A stretch of 64,000 nt of DNA from the NCBI GenBank assembly GCA_018894105.1, contig CM032124.1, positions 2,961,501 through 3,025,500 on the forward strand. Direction: 5' to 3'. The notes beneath the pieces were generated by a model. That model did no database searches and was not told where the DNA came from. It saw only the letters and a list, made by a program, of their open reading frames with translations. This document shows positions 37,945 through 49,512 of the stretch, piece after piece. This DNA comes from Jacaranda mimosifolia (Eukaryota; Streptophyta; Magnoliopsida; Lamiales; Bignoniaceae). The position numbers and the translations under genes were made by a program. How positions within the stretch are numbered: position 1 is the first letter of the stretch; every line of letters begins with the position of its first letter.

Positions 37945-38538
37945 TGATGTGGACATAATAGTCCGAGCTAAAGGCATACATTAAGGCTATTACAACTAGA
38001 CTTGGGCTTAGATACATCCCTTCTTTCAACTAAGCTAACCCAAATTGGCAGAGCTGATCCCATGGGAAAGGCCGACCTGAACTCATGGGAAGAGCCGAGC
38101 TGAAACCAAGGGTAGAGCTGAGCTAAAGCCAAGGGTAGAGCTGAGATGAAGCCAAGGGAAGAACCGAGCTGAAGCCAAAGGTAGAGCTGAGCTTAAGTCA
38201 AGGGAAGAGCTGAGCTGGAGCCAAAAATAGAGCCGAGCTGAAGTTAAGGGAAGAGCCGCGCTGCACTCAGATTTGCTTTGGTTCCCAAAGTGCCATGCAT
38301 GACCGAAAAAGGAGGAACATAGGCTACACATGGCTCCATTTTATTGATTCAGTTGTAACAAGATAATGAGTGTTTTAGTAGGCAGTTATGAACCTAAGTA
38401 GTGGGATGTTTAGTTACATAAAAAGCCTTCGTAAAAAGCTATAAGATAGATTGAGATTAATACTGATACTAGAGAAAAGAAAGAAAATTGTTCTTGCTCT
38501 TATTGATTGGTGCTTTTACATATTATTTTTGTGCATCA
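37945..38538 (+). repeat. 5' LTR of the Tat-type element
   Basis: TGATGTGGAC at the start and GTGCATCA at the end. At about 38056-38265 it carries a minisatellite of roughly 23-bp units containing GAGCTGAAGCCAAGGG. The 3' LTR has many more units. Confidence 0.9.
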
Positions 38539-38541
38539 ATT

Positions 38542-38559
38542 TGGCGCCGTCTGTGGGAA
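38542..38559 (+). other. Primer-binding site, tRNA-Asp-like
   Basis: TGGCGCCGTCTGTGGGAA lies three bases after the LTR. The first nine bases fit the 3' end of plant tRNA-Asp; this form is common in Tat elements. Confidence 0.75.
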
Positions 38560-38586
38560 TATCATATTAAGAATCAAGAAGTGAGG

Positions 38587-40008
38587 ATGAGTAGTTCAGG
38601 AGACAACGGAGAGATAGGTATGAGGATAACAACGCAGAGTGAGCTGACAACCATGGCCGCCATAGCCCTGCCTTTAGTGGCTACGGCGCCAATGACTGTT
38701 ACGGGAGGAAAAACCGCCCCAATACCTCCAATGGTGGGACAAATGACCATTGAGCAGTTGGATAACTTCATGTGGTCGACATTTGGCATCATCACTTCTA
38801 CTCAGTCCATCGGAGCAATGCACGCAACACCCTTGCCGATGCTGCCAAGCCTCATGGTCATTCCCTACCTGTTAGGAATTGCACCCAATATTCCATCTCC
38901 TAGTCAGATGCCTTTTCCCCCCGCCTCGGGATTGGTTAACCCCGCTCTTCCAGCAAGGGTGACAGCTACGCCGGTGGCACCTATGCCTGTGGGTGGAACC
39001 ACTGCTCAAAGTCCTAGGGCAGCCCTCATTTCTGGAGCATTCGAGCAAGGTACAGTGATAGCTGGACCACATCTCACCAATAATCCGAGATTATTTATGG
39101 GGGGAGGGCAGGATGTAATGGTGGCACCTGTGGAGGGAGTATTGGATGAGCCAGTGAAGACGGGGGCATTTGTTGTTTGTCTAAGGAGACTGATATGAGG
39201 ATCCCACCCATATGACAGGAGATGCAGAAGCGGTGGCAGAAAGTCAGGTATTGGTGAGGCCTGGTCTGGATAAGAAACAGAAGCCCCAGGCAGACTTGGC
39301 GGCAGAGATGGAGGAAATGAGAAGAGAATTGGGTGAGATGAGGAAGAAGATGGAGGGAAAGGTGGGGGAAGAGGTCAAGGCTTCGCCCTTCGTTGAAGCC
39401 ACACTACAGGATCCTTTCCCAAGGAATTATAAATATTTCAATATGCCTAGGTACACGGGTACCGCATGTGCGAGTTCGAAAATTTATCCCTATTGTATCA
39501 ATTCTCGGATGGAGTAAAGTGCAGAGCCTTTCTTACTACTCTATGAGGAGTTGCTCAGAGGTGGTTTGGACAATTGCCATCCAGGTCCATTTATACATTT
39601 GACGAATTCGCCCAAAAGTTCCTATGTCAGTTCACTAATAACAAGTAGTATCAACGGAGTACATAGAGCTTGCTCTTTTTTCGGCACAAAGAGACTGAGA
39701 GCTTGAGGAGTTTTGTTAGGCGATTCACCACAACTGCTTTAGAGGTCCCATCAGCTACTCCAGAGTTGCTGAGTGATGCCTTTGCCCAAGGACTTCAACT
39801 TGGCCCCTTTTTCAGGTCTTTGAGCAAAAAATCGGCTGATAGTTATGATGAGCTCCTATGGCTTGTAGAGAAATACAGTCACAAAAAGGAAGATAGTGAG
39901 GCGAAGGAGAAGAAGCTGAGAGAAAAGAGAAAGGAGAGAAGGGAAGATTCTATCACCAAAAAACCAAGCATGAAGAGAGGTTTAGAACATCACTTGTATG
40001 GCAGGTGA
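38587..40008 (+). pseudogene. Tat-type gag remnant
   Basis: An ATG at 38587 opens a 203-codon frame to 39198 rich in Pro, Thr and Ala. Two further frames follow: 39212-39517, with a Lys/Glu-rich helix and then SPFVEATLQDPFPRNYK, and 39670-40008, with a retro-gag segment around ESLRSFVRRF and a Lys/Arg/Glu-rich tail. Frameshifts and stops separate them. The match to gag rests mainly on the third frame. Confidence 0.7.
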
Positions 40009-40353
40009 AGGCTCCACCAATGATGGGTCTCTAGTTTGACTATTACAACCCCTTAAGGCTACCAAATGAGTAGGTCATACAGGCCATTGAGCATCTCAAC
40101 CTACTGCGGTGGCCACAGACCTATAGAGACCCTCAAAGGTGTCCCAAGTCGGACAAGTTTTGCCGTTTCCACAACAAGTATGGGCGTATGATAGAAGAAT
40201 GTGATCATCTCTGGAATGAGTTGGAGCAGCTAGTGTGAGATGGATAGTTGAATGAATTTGTGGATATGGCTGAAACTGAAAATAGGTACGGACGCCTAAC
40301 ACAAGCAGAGAGCATGCCAGCCTGATGGGAAAAGGGATACTAATAAAAATGGG

Positions 40354-40752
40354 ATGGTCAAAGGGGTGATCCATACGATTTCAGGAGGTCCAGCCAAAGG
40401 GGACACTCATCGGCCCAGGAGGGCTAGGGCCCGAGCTGCGGCGCACATGAACATGGAAATTACTTCTGTCTTTAGCAATAGCGACATCTCTATTATTCAG
40501 TTCGGACCGGATGACCTGAAAGCCTTGCATCTACCTCATCAGAATGCCTTGGTTATTACAGCTATGATTGCAAACTTCGAAGTGGCCCGTATTTTTATTG
40601 ATAGTGGCAGCTCAGCCAATATCCTTTTCTATGATGTTTTTCAGCAGATAGATCGGGAGAACACCATGTTGGAGCCTGTAGAGACATCGCTGTTTAGGTT
40701 TTCAGGAGAGGCAGTCAAAATAGGGGGCGAATTTCCTTACCAGTCTCTCTAA
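40354..40752 (+). pseudogene. Retroelement aspartic protease remnant
   Basis: This reading contains ARIFIDSGSSANILFYDVF near 40590-40645, the active-site D-S/T-G motif and flank of Ty3/gypsy proteases. The downstream part is interrupted. Confidence 0.8.
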
Positions 40753-41384
40753 GAATAGGAGTGTATCGGAAGACCTGTATGGTAAACTTCTTGGTAGTTG
40801 ATGCTTTTTCTGCATATAACGTGATTTTTGGCAGACATATGCTGCAGCTCTTCTAGGCAGTAGCTTCCCCATACCATATGAAATTGAAATATGTGGTGGG
40901 GCGAATAGCAGAGGAAGTGGTGGGAGATCAATATACATCCCGTAAGTGTTATGTTGATGCAGTGAGGAAGGGATGTAATAAGGATAAGGAGGTTGTACAC
41001 AAGTAGAGGCAGAATGGTTCGAGTAGGCCTCTGATGGCAGAAAGGCAGCAAAAGCTTGAACCAGTAGGAGAGCTCTTATCTATAGAACTGGTACTAGGAG
41101 ATCCTAGCAAGATCACGTGGATAAGCTCCCACCTGGAGACAAATTTGAAGGTAGAATTAATTACTGCATTAAGAGAGTATGTAGGCATCTTTGCTTTTTC
41201 TGTCAAAGATCTTACAGGAATAGACCCCAGAGTAGCTGAGCACAAGCTCAATGTTGACCTGACTGTTAGACCATTCAAGTAGAAGAAGAGGCATTTCAGG
41301 TCCCAAGAAAGACCGTACCATTCAGCAGAAGGTGGAGAACCTTCTGGATGCCGGACATATTCCTGTAATCTAGTTCCCAGAATA

Positions 41385-41990
41385 GATCTCCAATGTGGTG
41401 TTGGTACCAAAGCATGCGCACAAGTGGAGAGTGTGCATAGACTTCAGGGACTTGAACAAAGCTTGTCCGAAGGATTTCTATCCTCTGCCCAGGATTAACT
41501 TGTTGGTAGATTCCACTTCTGGGTGTGAGCTCCTCAGCATTATGGATGCCTCACAAGGATATCATTAGATTCCCCTCAGCACGGAGGATCGCAAGTGGAG
41601 ACTAGTGGATCGAATGTTTAAGCATTATATCAGCTGAAACGTGGAAGTATATATTGACGATATATTGGTAAGGAGTGTGAGCCAAGCTGATCATGTAGAA
41701 GATTTGAGGAGACATTTGAAACTCTACGCAAATACGGGATGAAGCTCAACTTGGAGAAATGCGCCTTTGGAGTGAAGGGAGGCAAGTTCCTAGGCTACCT
41801 GGTGATATAGAGGGGGATCAAAGCAAACCCAGAGAAAATCCGAGCTATCATGGAGATGAGCCTGCCCAGAAACATGAATGAGGTCTAAAGGTTGGTGGGA
41901 AGGATAGCCACTCTGAGCAGGTTTATATCCCGCTCTGCCGACAGAAGTCTCCCCTTTTTCGGGATATTAAGGAAGGCAAGAAAGTAGCTC
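41385..41990 (+). pseudogene. Collapsed reverse transcriptase remnant
   Basis: The reading VLVPKHAHKWRVCIDF and NKACPKDFYPLP (about 41398-41500) is the fingers part of a Tat-type RT. It is followed closely by YIDDILVRS (about 41649), the YxDD catalytic motif, with most of the core between them deleted. A thumb/connection-like piece (RFISRSADRSLPFF) follows near 41920. Several stops are present. RNase H and integrase are absent. Confidence 0.8.
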
Positions 41991-42163
41991 AGCCTTGGAA
42001 CGTGCAGAATCTTCGGCGTTTTTACACATAATTTCCTTTTGTTGAAACTAACATTACTAGTTCTACCTTACATTGGCATTTGTTTTCATTGAGGTTTAAT
42101 CCTGAATAGTTTTGATTTCTTGTAAGTTGTTGTGAAGTTCAGTCATTTATTCCTTCCCCAATA

Positions 42164-42960
42164 TTGAAAATCAGCTCGGCTGATCTGATATGCAACGGAT
42201 GAATGTCCAAGTAAAAGAGGCAAATGCCCAGCTGAAAATCAATTCGGCTGATCTGATATGCAATGGACGAATGTCCAAGTAAGTGAGGCGAATGCCCAAC
42301 TGAAAATTAGCTTGGCTGATCTGATATGCAATGGACGAATGTCCAAGTAAAAGAGGCTAATGCCCAACTAAAAACCAGCTCGGCTGATCTAATATGCAAT
42401 GAACGAATGTCCAAGTAAGAGGCGAATGCCCAACTGAAAATCAGCTTGGCAGATCTGATATGCAATGGACAAATGTCCAAGTAAAAGAGACGAATGCCCA
42501 ACTAAAAATAAGCTCGGCTGATTTGATATGCAATGGACAAATGTCTAAGTAAAAGAGGCGAATGCCTAACTGAAAATCAGCTCGGCTGATCTGATATGCA
42601 ATAGACGAATGTCCAAGTAAAAAAGGTGAACGCCCAATTGAAAATCAGCTCGGCTGATTTGATATGCAATGAATGAATATCTAAGTAAAAGAGGCGAATG
42701 CCAAACTGAAAATCAGCTCGGATGATCTGATATGCAATGGATAAATGTCCGAGTAAAAGAGGCGAATGCCCAACTGAAAATCAGCTCGGCTGATCTGACA
42801 TGCAATGGACGAATGTCCAAGTAAAAGAGACGAATGCCCAACTGAAAATCAGCTCGGCTAATCTAATATGTAATGGACGAATGTCCAAGTAAGAGCCAAA
42901 TGAAAGGCGAAGGCCAATCTGAAATCAGCTTGGCTGATTTAATATGCGATGGATGAAGGC
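42164..42960 (+). repeat. Tandem array of about twelve 68-bp units
   Basis: Units contain AATCAGCTCGGCTGATCTGA, then ATGCAATGGACGAATGTCC and GAGGCGAATGCCCAACT. The unit length is about 67-68 bp, and the last units are more diverged. Each unit has a short palindrome (TCAGCTCGGCTGA). It lies between pol and the 3' LTR. Tandem arrays in this place are known in Tat/Ogre-type elements. It is not a CRISPR array: units are adjacent with no spacers. Confidence 0.9.
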
Positions 42961-43600
42961 CCAAGCGCAGCTCGACTTGGATGTTCTAAAAAAAAAGCTA
43001 GCAAAAAGAAATGTTTTGTCGAGCTATGTAGGCATAAAGACCAATAGCATGGCCAAATTTATAGCCGAGCCGATGGCCTAAAGTGCTTCTCCTCGACTCA
43101 GTCGGACACCGCAAAAAATGGTGGAATAATGCAAATAAGTTAAATGGAGGAAAGCAAATCTTCATTCATCCTAAAATCTTAGTACAAAATGGGCATTACA
43201 ATAGTTGCAAAGCAAAATAAGAAGCCCTGACACGTTGGCCTTTGGAAAGCTAATCTTTAACGTTAAGGAAAAGGTAAAGGGGGAAAGTTAACTGCGGCAT
43301 GGAGGGCATCCTCAGGCGCGCCAGGGGTAGTCTCTGCCACACTGTGAGTGGTTTTCTCAGCGCTAGGAGCAGTCTGTGCAGCATTAAGAACAGTTGTCTC
43401 AATCGGGTTCTCGGCGTCAAGAGGAACAGGCTGTTCATTTAGCTCGATCGTTAAAGGTACCTCAGCCGGGGCCGATGGCTCGGCAATCTCTCGTTCGTCT
43501 CGCTTAAATTGATAGCAACAAACTTGGTGTCTGTAAAGATTGAGCTTAGTATACCTTTAGCCCGGACTTGATTATAGTTCAAACTACTTTGAACTAAATT

Positions 43601-43614
43601 TGAGGGGGGAGATG
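43601..43614 (+). other. Polypurine tract of the Tat-type element
   Basis: TGAGGGGGGAGATG lies directly before the TG of the 3' LTR at 43615, the place where plus-strand priming occurs. Confidence 0.8.
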
Positions 43615-44498
43615 TGATGTGGACATAACAGCCCAAGCTAAAGGCACACATTAAAGCTACTACAACTAGAGTTGGGCTTAGATACATCTTTTCTTTTAGC
43701 TAAGCTGACCCCAATTGGCTGAGCTGAACCCATGGGAAGAGCCGAGCTGAACCCATGGGAAAAGCCAAGCTGAAGCAAAGGGTAGAGCTGAGCTGAAGCC
43801 AAAGGTAGAGCTGAGCTAAAGCTAAGGGAAGAGCTGAGCTGAAGCCAAGGGAAGAGCCGAGCTGAAGCCAAGGGTAGAGCTAAACTGGAGCCAAAGGTAG
43901 AGCTGAGCTGAAGTTAAGGGAAGAGCCGAGCAGAAGCCAAGGGTAAAGCTGAGCTGAACTCATAGGAAGGAGGGTAGAGCTGAGCTGAAGCCAAAGGTGA
44001 AGAGCTGAGCTGAAGCCAAAGGTAGAGCCGAGCTGAAGCCAAGGGAAGAGCCGAGCTGAAGCCAAGGGTAGAGCCGAGCTGAAGCCAAGGGTAGAGCTGA
44101 GTTGAAGTCAAAGGAAGAACCGAGCTGAAGCCAAATGTAGAGCTGAGTTGAAGTCAAGGGAAGAGCTGAGCTGGAGCTAAAAGTAGAGCCGAGCTGAAGT
44201 CAAAGGAAGAGCCAGCTACACTCAGATTTGCTTTGGCTCCCATAGTGCCATGCACGACCCAAAAAAGAGGAACATGGGCTACACGTGGCTCCATTTTATT
44301 GATTCAGTTGTAACAAAATAGTGAATGTTTTAGTGGGCAGTTATAAACCCAAGTAGTGGGATGTTTAGTCACATAAAAAGCCTTGGTAAAAAGTTGTAAG
44401 ACAGATTGAGATTAATACTGACACTAGAGAAAAGAAAGGAAAGAAAATTGTTCTTGTTCTTATTGATTGGTGCTTTTACAAATTATTTTTGTGCATCA
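43615..44498 (+). repeat. 3' LTR of the Tat-type element, expanded
   Basis: The 3' LTR matches the 5' LTR at both ends but is 290 bp longer. The extra length is in the GAGCTGAAGCCAAGGG(A/T)AGAGC minisatellite (about 43730-44215), which has roughly twice as many units as the 5' copy. Confidence 0.9.
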
Positions 44499-44764
44499 AA
44501 TATATAGAAAGTATTTAAAAATAAAAATAAGTAATTTATTAATATATAATAATTATTTAATTAATATACAAAAATATTTTTTAAAAAAAAAACTCACGAG
44601 CCGACTCGTGAACTTTTGATTAACTAAATCAAACTCGAGCTTGGCTTATTGTAAAGCTAGCTCAAGCTCAAGTTGAGCTACAATCAAGCTCATGAACTAG
44701 CTTGACTCATCCTACACCCTCCTCATAAGCTGACCTAGCTCATTTCATACCCCTAGTATAGGCC

Positions 44765-44964
44765 ATGAATATCTCCATCCAAACAAATCCTAAGACCCGC
44801 TGGATGTAATCTTATTACTACCATAAACCCGTTAAGACCCGAATCATTGCCCCGATTCCATATATCGCGAATCAATCATCTTCTTTTCAGTCCACCCCCG
44901 AGAGAGTAGATCTTTAGACAGAGGGGGGGAGGGGGGGGCGGGGGAGGGGAAGAGAGAGCTAAAA
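44765..44964 (+). promoter_or_regulatory. Upstream region and 5' leader of copy B
   Basis: Sequence from about 44780 to 44900 matches 55440-55565 upstream of copy C, so this is the ancestral upstream region. The last 45 bases before the ATG are strongly G-rich. No certain TATA box. The leader AGAGAGAGCTAAAAATGGCG resembles that of copy C (CAGAGAGTTAAAAATGGCG). Confidence 0.55.
44923..44949 (+). promoter_or_regulatory. Poly-G tract, possible G-quadruplex in the copy B 5'UTR
   Basis: Runs of seven, eight, five and four Gs lie close together and end 15 bases before the start codon, on the coding strand. Copy C has no such tract. The ability to fold as a G-quadruplex follows from the run pattern; any effect on translation is inference. 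Confidence 0.6.
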
Positions 44965-47900
44965 ATGGCGGATGCAGCAGTTGAATTTCTGCTGGACAAT
45001 CTCCAGCAGCTACTGCTCTACCACGCCAATTTGATCAAGGGCGCCAAGGATGAGGTCGCGAAGCTAGAGAATGATCTCCGCCTCTTCAAAGCCTTTCTCA
45101 GGGACTCCACCAAGAAGCGGAGGAAGGACGAGAGCCTGCGAGAGCTCGTCCGCCAGATACGCGACGTCGTTTATGAGGCGGAGGACGTGATCGACGCCTT
45201 CGTGACCCAGGCCGCCGAAAGCAAGTCCAAAAATTACTTCCTCAGAGCTTTTCAGTCGCCGGTGAACTTCCTTACCATCGCCGAACAAGTCCAGAAGGTC
45301 GGCGGTAAGGTAAGAGGCATCTACGGCGATAAGAGCAAGTTTGACTTCGCAAACCTCAATGTTGCAGACGGAGATCCTGAAGAATCAGAGGTGATGATTA
45401 TGATTTTTCCTTCTTAACCTGATTTGTTGCTAAGGCTGCTAAATTTGGTATCTTGAAATTGGAATTGATGGTATGATCTTAGGGAAGACTTTAGAGTTGA
45501 CCTCTGATATTCTATCAAAATTCTCTGATCCATGGACTATAAATAGTTGATGTGTCATGTAGTGATTTTCGGCTGGAAAAAGTTAATTAGAACTTGCCAT
45601 CTGACTGGTTTGGAGTCGAGGGCGTTAGTCCCATGACAAGAACTATGTAGTAATTAAGATAATCCTTGTAATGTGGAAGAAATTTTGGGAATTTGTTTGT
45701 CAAATTTGAATTTTAGATTTGATCTTCTTTATTTCAAAGTACTCCATAAATTATTTTTCGATTATTTTGAAACTTTGAAGGAGGGTGGTTTTGAAATTTT
45801 GCAATATTTGACATTTGAATATTGCTTCTTCACAGGGAAAAAGGAATAATTTCTCAAGATTGTGAATTTTGAAAACCCATTTCCATTTTTAGCAATTTCA
45901 AAAAATTGTAAAGATAGTTATAATTTTGAAATGGAAATGAAAATGTGTTTGGATGAATTGTTGGAAAGTAATGATTAAAGTGAGTATAGGGATAAATACA
46001 TAGTTGCTTTATATTTTTTTATGTTTAAAAAAAATATTTTTTAAAAATATATGTATATTTTATTAATTTTAAAATAATAGTAAGTACTTTATGTTAAGTC
46101 AGATTTGAATTTGATTTATGTGATAATAGGATGATAGGATAGATTTAGAAAGGATTTGAAAATAAAAATGGAAATACTTTGAGTGAAAATGGGGAAAAAG
46201 TAATAGTTTTCATTTTTTATCCCCGAGGGAAAATGGAAATGAGCCATGGAAACGAAACCAAATGGGTTGTTAGTTTACCAACTTTTGTTGAATATCAATT
46301 ATATAAGAAATATTACACATTTATTTAAAATTCCAGCAATTTATTATTGCAGTTTTAGTGAATGGATGGCTTATAATATTATTTCTAGGATTACAAATTC
46401 AAACAGAATAATAAAGTGAATATATAATTTGAATATATTTCTTATATAAAATGGCATAATTACATTTAAAACAGACTGTCAATATTTGTAACTGGTGCTT
46501 CTTTAGATCCTATGATTTGAAGATATCTTAGGTTATTGGTTACAAATTCAAAATTTCAAGAAAATTTAGAATGATTAAGCCAACAGTGTGAACAATCTTT
46601 CTTGATTTTTGCTTCTCATGTTTCAGTTTTTTGGTAAGATAATATAGGGATGACTTCAGTAGAAAATAGCTGAATAAAATTTAGCCTGTAAAAGGATATA
46701 TATTTGTAAATGCTAGAAGCAAATCTTGCCATATTTAGCAAGTCAGAGATCTCAAATATTTGTTCAAAGGATATAGAAACTAGAAGTCATTCAAATATGA
46801 AGGCCATTAAAATTTATTAAGGAATTAAGTATGCATTTTAATGCTTGGAAATTATATATTATTATCTCTACTTTTTTGTCGATCTTTTTTTTTTTTTTTG
46901 GGTTTTTTAAGAGGAAAAGCATGAGTTTTTTTGTTTTCCAACTGTTATTGATCTTGTCCTTTAAAATTTTCAAATAGGCTCCTTCGGTAAGAGAAGACAA
47001 TTTGGTAGGTTTTGAAGATGAGGCGATAAAAATAAAGGGATATCTCACTGAAGAAACTCAGCAGCTTGATGTCATCTCCATCATTGGTATGCCTGGCCTT
47101 GGCAAGACAACTCTGGCAGGGAAGATTTTTCGTGATCCAGATATCCAATACCAATTCCCCACCCGCATATGGGTTTATGTTTCTCAAGACTTCACAAAGA
47201 AGGATGTCTTTCTTGCCATTCTGAAAGAGTTCACCAGGCTCACTGAGGAAATATATCGCAAAACTGATCTGGAGTTAGCTCGACTCGTTGCTGATCATCT
47301 AGAGAGAGGAAAATTCTTGATTGTAATGGATGATGTGTGGACAGCTGAGGATTGGGAAAAACTCAAAATTGCTATGCCGAAGAGCAACAAGACGGGTAAA
47401 GTCTTGATCACAAGTCGTCATGAGGAAGTGGCTCGCTCTGCTAATAAAGATAGACTTCCCCACAATTTGCGATTCTTGACTCAAGAAGAGAGTTGGTTGC
47501 TGCTCCAGTTGGAGGTCTTCGGTAAGCCTGAGTGCCCTTCTGAGTTGGAAGTTCTTGGAGAACTAATTGCAGAGCAGTGTGATGGACTGCCACTTGCAAT
47601 AGTGGTCATAGGGGGCATCCTTGTGAAAAAATTTTCTTCACCAGATGATATGGCTGCAAGGAGAAATGCTTGGAAAAAAGTATCTGAAAGTGTGAGTACT
47701 TATCTTAATCAGGATCCGACAGGACGCATGGAAAAAATTATATCGTTGAGTTACGATAAATTGCCATTTCACTTGAGGGCCTGCTTTCTCTATTTGGGGA
47801 TGTTTCCTGAAGATTTTGAGATTCCCGTGTGGAAATTGATCCGTATGTGGATTGCAGAAGGATTCATACAACAAAAGCAAGATATCAGCCTGGAGGAAAC

Positions 47901-49218
47901 TGCGGAAAACTATTTGGATGAACTTATTAACAGAAATTTGGTAAGAGTTGATAAGAGGAGGCCAGATGGTAAAGTTAAAACGTGCCGTATTCATGATATG
48001 CTACGTGATTTCTGCAAAACTGAAGCTGGAGATGAAAGGGAGAATTTCCTCCAAGAAATGAAGAAGTCTGGAGATGGAGTTTTTAACCCTCCAGTTTCTA
48101 ACGTTAAAAAGTTTCGTCGCATTTGTACTCATTCCAATGTCTTGAGCTTTCTGTCTTCAAAACCTTTTGGTCCTCATGTACGCTCTTTTGTTTGTTTCTC
48201 CAAGGAAGAAATCACCTTGCCTGCAGACAACATTTCAGCCATCCCCGCAGCTTTTAAACTGCTTAGAGTTTTAGATGCCAAGCCCATCACATTCGCTAAA
48301 ATTCCCAGTGAAATGTACCATTTGGTTCATTTGAGGTACATTGCCCTGTCCTTCAACTTAGGGATTCTTCCAGCAGCCTTCTCCAAGCTCTTCAACATAC
48401 AAACACTTATAGTTGACACAACTTATCGTACCCTTGAAATTAAAGCAGATATTTGGAAGATGATTCAATTAAGGCATTTGAAGACAAATGCATCTGCTAT
48501 TTTGCCCAAGACAGGAAAAAGTAAAGAAGGTGAAAAGCTTCGAACACTAGGTACAATTTCACCACAAAGTTGCACGGACGAAGTTTTTGACAAGGCTCGC
48601 AACTTGAAGAAATTGGGCATTCGTGGCCGACTATCCTTGCTTCTGGATGACAAGAGTGGATCATTTGATTGTTTGGGGAAATTGAGTAATCTTGAAAAGC
48701 TGAAGCTACTAAATGATGTTTTTCCTAGTCCACCTTCAGATGGTCAATTGCGTGGCCTCCCTCCAACCTACAAGTTCCCACCGAAGCTGAGGAGCCTGAC
48801 TTTATCTGATACTTTTCTTGATTGGCATTCTATGTCTACCCTAGGATTGCTGGAGAACATCGAGGTCCTCAAGCTAAAAGATAAAGCATTCATGGGGAAG
48901 TGCTGGGAGGCAGCTGATGGTGGCTTTCGCCGTCTTGAAGTCTTGCACATTGGACGCACAGATTTAGTTGTTTGGAAGGCTTCAAGCCATCACTTCCCTA
49001 GACTTAGACGCCTTAAGCTGCAGAACTGTGAGGATCTCCGAGAAATTCCAATTGGGCTGGCTGATATACCTAGTCTCCAACTGTTGGACTTGTACCGTTC
49101 TAAGCATGCAGCAGCGTCAGCCAAGAAAATCCATGAAGCCAAAAAGAAGCCACAGGAAGGGCAAACCACCACATCCGTCGGTGGATTCAAGCTCTCCATT
49201 TTTCCACATGAGGAATGA
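44965..49218 (+). CDS. NRC: NRC-like helper CC-NB-LRR, copy B (exons 44965-45390 and 46978-49218)
   Basis: This predicted 888-residue intracellular immune receptor is of normal length for the family. Exon 1 (142 codons) encodes the coiled coil. It starts MADAAVEFLLDNLQQLL, matching the MADA consensus of cell-death-executing NLRs, and has EDVID at residues 73-77. Exon 2 encodes NB-ARC: P-loop GMPGLGKTT (179-187), kinase-2 FLIVMDDVW (about 255-263), RNBS-B VLITSR (about 284-289), GLPLAI (345-350), CFLYLGMFPED (411-421) and IHD (480-482) in the MHD place. LRRs run to about 870, ending FKLSIFPHEE. Motifs such as NLKKLGIRG and IPIGLADI agree with NRC helpers. The start is chosen because it gives the MADA helix and matches copy C. 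The intron (GT 45391, AG 46977) is phase 0. NRC proteins oligomerise after a sensor NLR is triggered and cause cell death at the membrane. Which NRC member it is cannot be settled by eye. Confidence 0.92.
45391..46977 (+). other. Coding intron of copy B
   Basis: A GTGATG donor follows codon 142 and the acceptor CAAATAG lies at 46971-46977. It is 1587 bp, phase 0, at the same place as in copy C. It is longer than in C mainly because of the MITE at 45873-46268. It contains a polypyrimidine run near 46880-46900. Confidence 0.9.
45873..46268. mobile_element. MITE in the copy B intron
   Basis: Copy C continues without this piece. The ends (AACCCATTTCCATTTTT and the complement of ACGAAACCAAATGGGTT) are imperfect inverted repeats of the TTTGGTTTCGTTTCC family. 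The body is AT-rich and non-coding. Confidence 0.65.
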
Positions 49219-49242
49219 CCACCCTTGATTCTGGTTTGACAA

Positions 49243-49512
49243 GTAAGTAAAATACTTCCAAATAATCATTCCGTGGGATTACATGAATAAACTTTAGATA
49301 TTTTTCCTACTATATATAGTTCTGTTATATTAACATCTTGAATGAACTTCAGCAAAAAATTTCATTTAATTTACAGAGTGCACTATAACAGAGTTCCTGA
49401 TATATTTGCATTGTTTACCTCTTAGAACCCACACGGCCCAACAATGCTTATTCCCACATGCTTCTGTCTCCAATTTGTTTCCGTAATAACTAGCGACTCT
49501 TGATCCGTGCAG
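49243..49512 (+). other. 3'UTR intron of copy B
   Basis: GTAAGT begins 24 bases after the stop. The acceptor GTGCAG ends at 49512, just before sequence matching the second 3'UTR exon of copy C (GCAAAGCTGCTGAAG versus GCACAAAGCTGCCAAGG). Intron length is 270 bp here and 96 bp in C. Being less than about 50 bases after the stop, it should not trigger nonsense-mediated decay. Confidence 0.65.

Larger units (their letters stand above)
37945..44498 (+). mobile_element. Ty3/gypsy retrotransposon, Tat-type, complete ends but dead
   Basis: A perfect 5-bp target duplication AATAT flanks the element (37940-37944 and 44499-44503). It has a 594-bp 5' LTR, a TGGCGCCGT primer-binding site, gag and protease remnants, a collapsed reverse transcriptase, a 68-bp tandem array, a purine-rich tract and an 884-bp 3' LTR. 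The RT motif NKACPKD and the order of parts suggest the Tat lineage. Many stops, loss of the RT core and absence of integrase mean it cannot move itself. Confidence 0.9.
37737..44755. mobile_element. hAT-like element interrupted by a gypsy retrotransposon
   Basis: The left end GGGGTGTAAATGAGTCGA and the complement of the right end AGGGGTATGAAATGAGC are similar inverted termini with GAGCTCGA/CTCGAGC-rich subterminal sequence. The middle is split by the LTR element at 37945-44498. I did not find a convincing 8-bp target duplication. Confidence 0.6.

Noticed and set aside
42164..42960. CRISPR-like regular repeats
   Set aside because: Units are adjacent, with no spacers, in a plant retrotransposon.
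43250..43438. Antisense ORF near the 3' end of the Tat-type element
   Set aside because: Short, without a domain; the region is decayed retroelement DNA.
43638..44157. Several minus-strand ORFs with repeated LASARL/LQLSS-type units
   Set aside because: They are translations of the LTR minisatellite, whose unit length leaves frames open; not genes.
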